Shown piece by piece: positions 61,649-64,000 of a stretch of DNA of 64,000 bases. The position numbers were made by a program, and so were the translations under genes. The stretch's first letter is position 1, and each line of letters starts with the position of its first letter. This DNA is from Prevotella sp. UBA2456 (GTDB lineage: Bacteria > Bacteroidota > Bacteroidia > Bacteroidales > Bacteroidaceae): contig DDPY01000027.1 in NCBI GenBank assembly GCA_002342415.1, positions 1-64,000 on the forward strand, read 5' to 3'. Under the pieces are notes generated by a model that ran no database searches, had not been told where the DNA came from, and worked only from the letters and a program-made list of their open reading frames with translations.

Positions 61649-62041
61649 TCAGTGACGCGTCTTTCTTACATAGATGACTGCCAGACCGAAGACGGCACCT
61701 AAGGTGACCCCTGTGGCATTGGCTGCGAGGTCGAGCCAGTCGCCTTGCCGATGGGTGGTGCAGTATTCTTGCAGCAGCTCGATAAGGCCGCTCATCAGGA
61801 TGGGACACAGCCAGGAGTAGAAGAAGAGCTTCCCGTAGTCGAGGACGATATGACTGCGCAGATATTCTATCCATAGCACCGCACAGGCCCCACCGTATAT
61901 AATGAAATGTACCCACTTGTCTATAAAGGGAACCTCGTCGAGTTCAGTCTTGGGCGGAGTGAAGAAAGAGAGAAACCAGATGAGCGCGAAACAGACCATG
62001 CTCAAGGGGTATTTCCTGACAAAAAGGATGGCTTTTTGCAT
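61649..62041 (-). CDS. VanZ-like membrane protein
   Basis: The 130-residue protein has four hydrophobic segments and the VanZ-family pattern DKWVHFIIYGG, with ELLQEYCTTHRQGDWLDLAANATG. The function is unknown; VanZ itself affects teicoplanin tolerance. I choose the ATG at 62041, since the -7 element at 62062-62069 lies downstream of the longer in-frame start at 62092. Confidence 0.85.
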   Translation of the reverse strand: MQKAILFVRKYPLSMVCFALIWFLSFFTPPKTELDEVPFIDKWVHFIIYGGACAVLWIEYLRSHIVLDYGKLFFYSWLCPILMSGLIELLQEYCTTHRQGDWLDLAANATGVTLGAVFGLAVIYVRKTRH

Positions 62042-62061
62042 ATTTACTTTTATTTTTTCTG

Positions 62062-62069
62062 CAAAAGTA
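62062..62069 (-). promoter_or_regulatory. Promoter -7 element of the VanZ-like gene
   Basis: The minus strand reads TACTTTTG (TAnnTTTG), giving a short leader of about 17 nt. It lies only 12 bases from the divergent promoter at 62082-62089. Confidence 0.65.
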
Positions 62070-62081
62070 AGAATTATTTTG

Positions 62082-62089
62082 TACTTTTG
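62082..62089 (+). promoter_or_regulatory. Promoter -7 element of the symporter genes
   Basis: TACTTTTG matches TAnnTTTG. Transcription would start near 62093, so the mRNA begins a few bases before the first ATG (62099) and about 20 before the second (62114). Confidence 0.65.
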
Positions 62090-62098
62090 CAAGTGATT

Positions 62099-63478
62099 AT
62101 GAGAAAATATGAAATGACAAAATTAGAAAGGGCGAATTTCGGCAGCCGTCTGGGAGTGATTCTTGCTACGGCAGGCTCGGCTGTGGGGTTAGGCAATGTA
62201 TGGCGCTTTCCCTATATGACTGGTCAGAACGGCGGGGCCGTATTTATTATGATTTATGTTGCTTGTGTGCTGCTGCTGGGCATTCCCTGCATGATAAGCG
62301 AGTTTATTGTCGGCCGCCGCGGCCGTGCGAATACGGCACGGGCCTTCACGAAGATGGCAGGGGGCAGCGCCTGGTCGGTGATCGGCTACATGGGTGTGCT
62401 GACGGGCTTTCTCATCACAGGCTATTATGCGGTGGTGGCCGGCTGGTGCATGCAGTATATCTGGGCCTCGCTGATAGGACAGATGCAAGGCTCGCCCGAA
62501 TATTTCCAGCAGTACTTTGCGGAGTTCTCTGCCGACCCTGTGAAACCCGTGTTGTGGACGGCTATCATGCTCGGCATTACCTATCTTATTATAGAGCATG
62601 GTGTGCGTGACGGCATTGAGCGGGCTTCGAAGCTGATGATGCCTACGCTGTTCCTGCTCCTGCTGGTCATAGTGGGTGCAGCCTGTATGTTGCCCAATGC
62701 CGAGAAGGGTATTGAGTTCCTGTTCAAGCCCGACTATTCGAAGATTACCGGTGATGTGTTCTTAGCAGCCTTGGGACAGTCGTTTTATTCGATGAGCATC
62801 GCGATGGGCTGCCTGTGTACCTATGCCAGCTATTTCTCGAAGTCTACCAATCTGACAAATGCCGCTGTAGAAATAGGTCTCATCGACTGCCTGGTGGCCA
62901 TCTTAGCAGGTCTGATGATATTCCCGGCGGCTTTCTCGGTGGGGGTCAATCCCGACAGCGGTCCGTCGCTGATTTTTATCACCCTGCCAAACGTGTTTGC
63001 GCAGGCATTTGCAGCATGGCCGCTGGTGGGCTATCTGATTTCGCTCTTGTTCTTCGTGTTGCTCACGCTGGCAGCACTGACCTCGCTGATGTCGCTTCAC
63101 GAGGTGTCGACCGCCTTCTTCCAGGAGGAGCTGGTCATCACCCGCAAGAAGGCAGCCCTCATTGTCACCATCTCTACTACCATCATCGGTGCCTTCTGCT
63201 CGTTGTCGTTAGGTGCCACAGGCAAGCTGGTATTCTTTGGCAAGACGCTGTTCGACTGGTTCGACTTCATTACAGGTCAGATATTCCTGCCTATCGTGGG
63301 ATTCCTGACTTGCATATTTATAGGCTGGTTTGTGCCCCACAAGTGGGTGCGTGACGAGTACACCAACTGGGGAACCCTGCGCGGGCGTTTCTTCCATCTC
63401 TACCTCTTCTTGGTGAAGTATGTTTGTCCGCTGGCCATCCTGTTTATTTTCCTGCATCAGTTAGGATTGCTCAAATAA
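62099..63478 (+). CDS. NSS-family sodium-dependent transporter (first of tandem pair)
   Basis: The 459-residue neurotransmitter:sodium symporter family protein has about eleven membrane segments. The first carries the unwound substrate/Na+ site AGSAVGLGNVWRFPY, and RRGRANTARAF follows. These bacterial transporters take up amino acids with sodium; the substrate is not clear from sequence. The start could also be the ATG at 62114, which gives a more usual leader. A longer frame begins at 61907 but crosses the promoter and the VanZ gene. The next gene, a close paralogue, begins 6 bases after the stop. Confidence 0.92.
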   Translation: MRKYEMTKLERANFGSRLGVILATAGSAVGLGNVWRFPYMTGQNGGAVFIMIYVACVLLLGIPCMISEFIVGRRGRANTARAFTKMAGGSAWSVIGYMGVLTGFLITGYYAVVAGWCMQYIWASLIGQMQGSPEYFQQYFAEFSADPVKPVLWTAIMLGITYLIIEHGVRDGIERASKLMMPTLFLLLLVIVGAACMLPNAEKGIEFLFKPDYSKITGDVFLAALGQSFYSMSIAMGCLCTYASYFSKSTNLTNAAVEIGLIDCLVAILAGLMIFPAAFSVGVNPDSGPSLIFITLPNVFAQAFAAWPLVGYLISLLFFVLLTLAALTSLMSLHEVSTAFFQEELVITRKKAALIVTISTTIIGAFCSLSLGATGKLVFFGKTLFDWFDFITGQIFLPIVGFLTCIFIGWFVPHKWVRDEYTNWGTLRGRFFHLYLFLVKYVCPLAILFIFLHQLGLLK

Positions 63479-63484
63479 GAAGAT

Positions 63485-64000
63485 ATGAGGAAAGGAACTG
63501 GTTCAGACACTCAATCCTCTAATTCAGGAGGAGTCAGCAGAGGGAATTTTGGCAGCCGGTTAGGTGTCGTGCTCGCTACTGCCGGTTCGGCAGTGGGCTT
63601 GGGTAATGTATGGCGCTTCCCCTATATGACGGGTGAGAACGGCGGTGCAGCCTTTATCCTGCTCTACATTGCCTGTATCTTGGTGCTGGGCATACCGGGC
63701 ATGCTCAGTGAGTTTATCGTGGGCCGACATGCACAGTCGAATGCTGCCCGCGCCTATGACAAGCTCTCGAATGGCCGTCCTTGGAAGCTAGTGGGCCATC
63801 TGGGCATTCTTACCTCTACCATCATCTTAGGCTTCTATGCCGTGGTGGCGGGCTGGTGCCTGCAATACCTGTTTGCCTCGATAGCAGGACAGGTGAACGG
63901 TGATGCCGAATATGTGAAGAACTATTTTGTGACATTCTCCAGCGACCCCTTGAAACCAGTGCTCTGGGGTATCGGCTTTGTGCTGATTACCCATCTGGTA
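63485..64000 (+). CDS. NSS-family sodium-dependent transporter (second, truncated by window edge)
   Basis: The open frame begins with ATG at 63485 and runs to the last base (172 residues) with no stop. After a short Ser/Gly-rich start it repeats the family block NFGSRLGVVLATAGSAVG, then LGNVWRFPYMTGENGG, and is strongly similar to the first transporter through at least four membrane segments. It is an adjacent paralogue, probably co-transcribed, with a different N-terminal tail. Confidence 0.9.
   Translation, partial: MRKGTGSDTQSSNSGGVSRGNFGSRLGVVLATAGSAVGLGNVWRFPYMTGENGGAAFILLYIACILVLGIPGMLSEFIVGRHAQSNAARAYDKLSNGRPWKLVGHLGILTSTIILGFYAVVAGWCLQYLFASIAGQVNGDAEYVKNYFVTFSSDPLKPVLWGIGFVLITHLV

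Noticed and set aside
61907..62098. N-terminal extension of the first symporter
   Set aside because: The longer frame crosses the VanZ-like gene and both promoters, and the extension is not hydrophobic or family-like.

Overview
This window comes from a member of the Bacteroidota, most likely Prevotella/Segatella or a close relative. The evidence is two SusC/SusD pairs, Bacteroidales-type promoters (-7 element TAnnTTTG, found at seven places), the Bacteroidota order of the division and cell-wall (dcw) genes, and a glycine-lipid acyltransferase pair. No tRNA, rRNA, CRISPR array, insertion sequence or phage gene was seen.

Layout. 1-622: no recognisable gene, a hairpin and a 14-bp repeat array. 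623-2953 (+): pnp, with its own promoter and terminator. 3150-11194 (+): a small glycan-uptake locus (PUL1) with an exported sugar isomerase-like protein, a beta-helix lipoprotein of the kind linked to pectin, SusC and SusD; it has no glycoside hydrolase. A strong hairpin follows, then an orphan copy of the last codons of susD. 11419-38160 (-): a large arabinan/rhamnogalacturonan-type locus (PUL2). In transcription order it holds SusC, SusD, a surface glycan-binding lipoprotein, a terminator and new promoter, three GH43 enzymes, GH51, a LacZ-like GH2, GH106, a sialate O-acetylesterase-type esterase, a second GH2, an outer-membrane protein with a terminal frameshift, and a membrane acyltransferase. 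38437-40169 (-): an IspD-like cytidylyltransferase coupled to an extended SDR. 40200-55896 (-): the dcw cluster mraZ-rsmH-ftsL-ftsI-murE-mraY-murD-ftsW-murG-murC-ftsQ-ftsA-ftsZ. 56091-60217 (+): glycine-lipid O- and N-acyltransferases and a secreted beta-helix protein. 60262-62041 (-): a hydroxyacid dehydrogenase, an exported rhodanese and a VanZ-like protein. 62099-64000 (+): two tandem NSS-family sodium symporters, the second cut by the window edge.

How it works together. PUL2 reads as a surface-to-periplasm path for the arabinan, galactan and rhamnose-containing parts of pectin. A surface endo-arabinanase lipoprotein and the binding protein feed SusCD, and the periplasmic GH43, GH51, GH2, GH106 and esterase enzymes finish the job. 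PUL1 could import a related pectic fragment. Neither locus has a regulator in the window, so control must come from outside, perhaps through the palindromic sites upstream of the PUL2 susC.

The most unusual signal is a set of short tandem-repeat arrays (7, 8, 9, 11, 14 and 22-bp periods). They lie at operon junctions and also inside coding sequences, where they are read as extra peptide. The same repeat unit recurs at distant loci. Some arrays supply stop codons, start regions or linkers.
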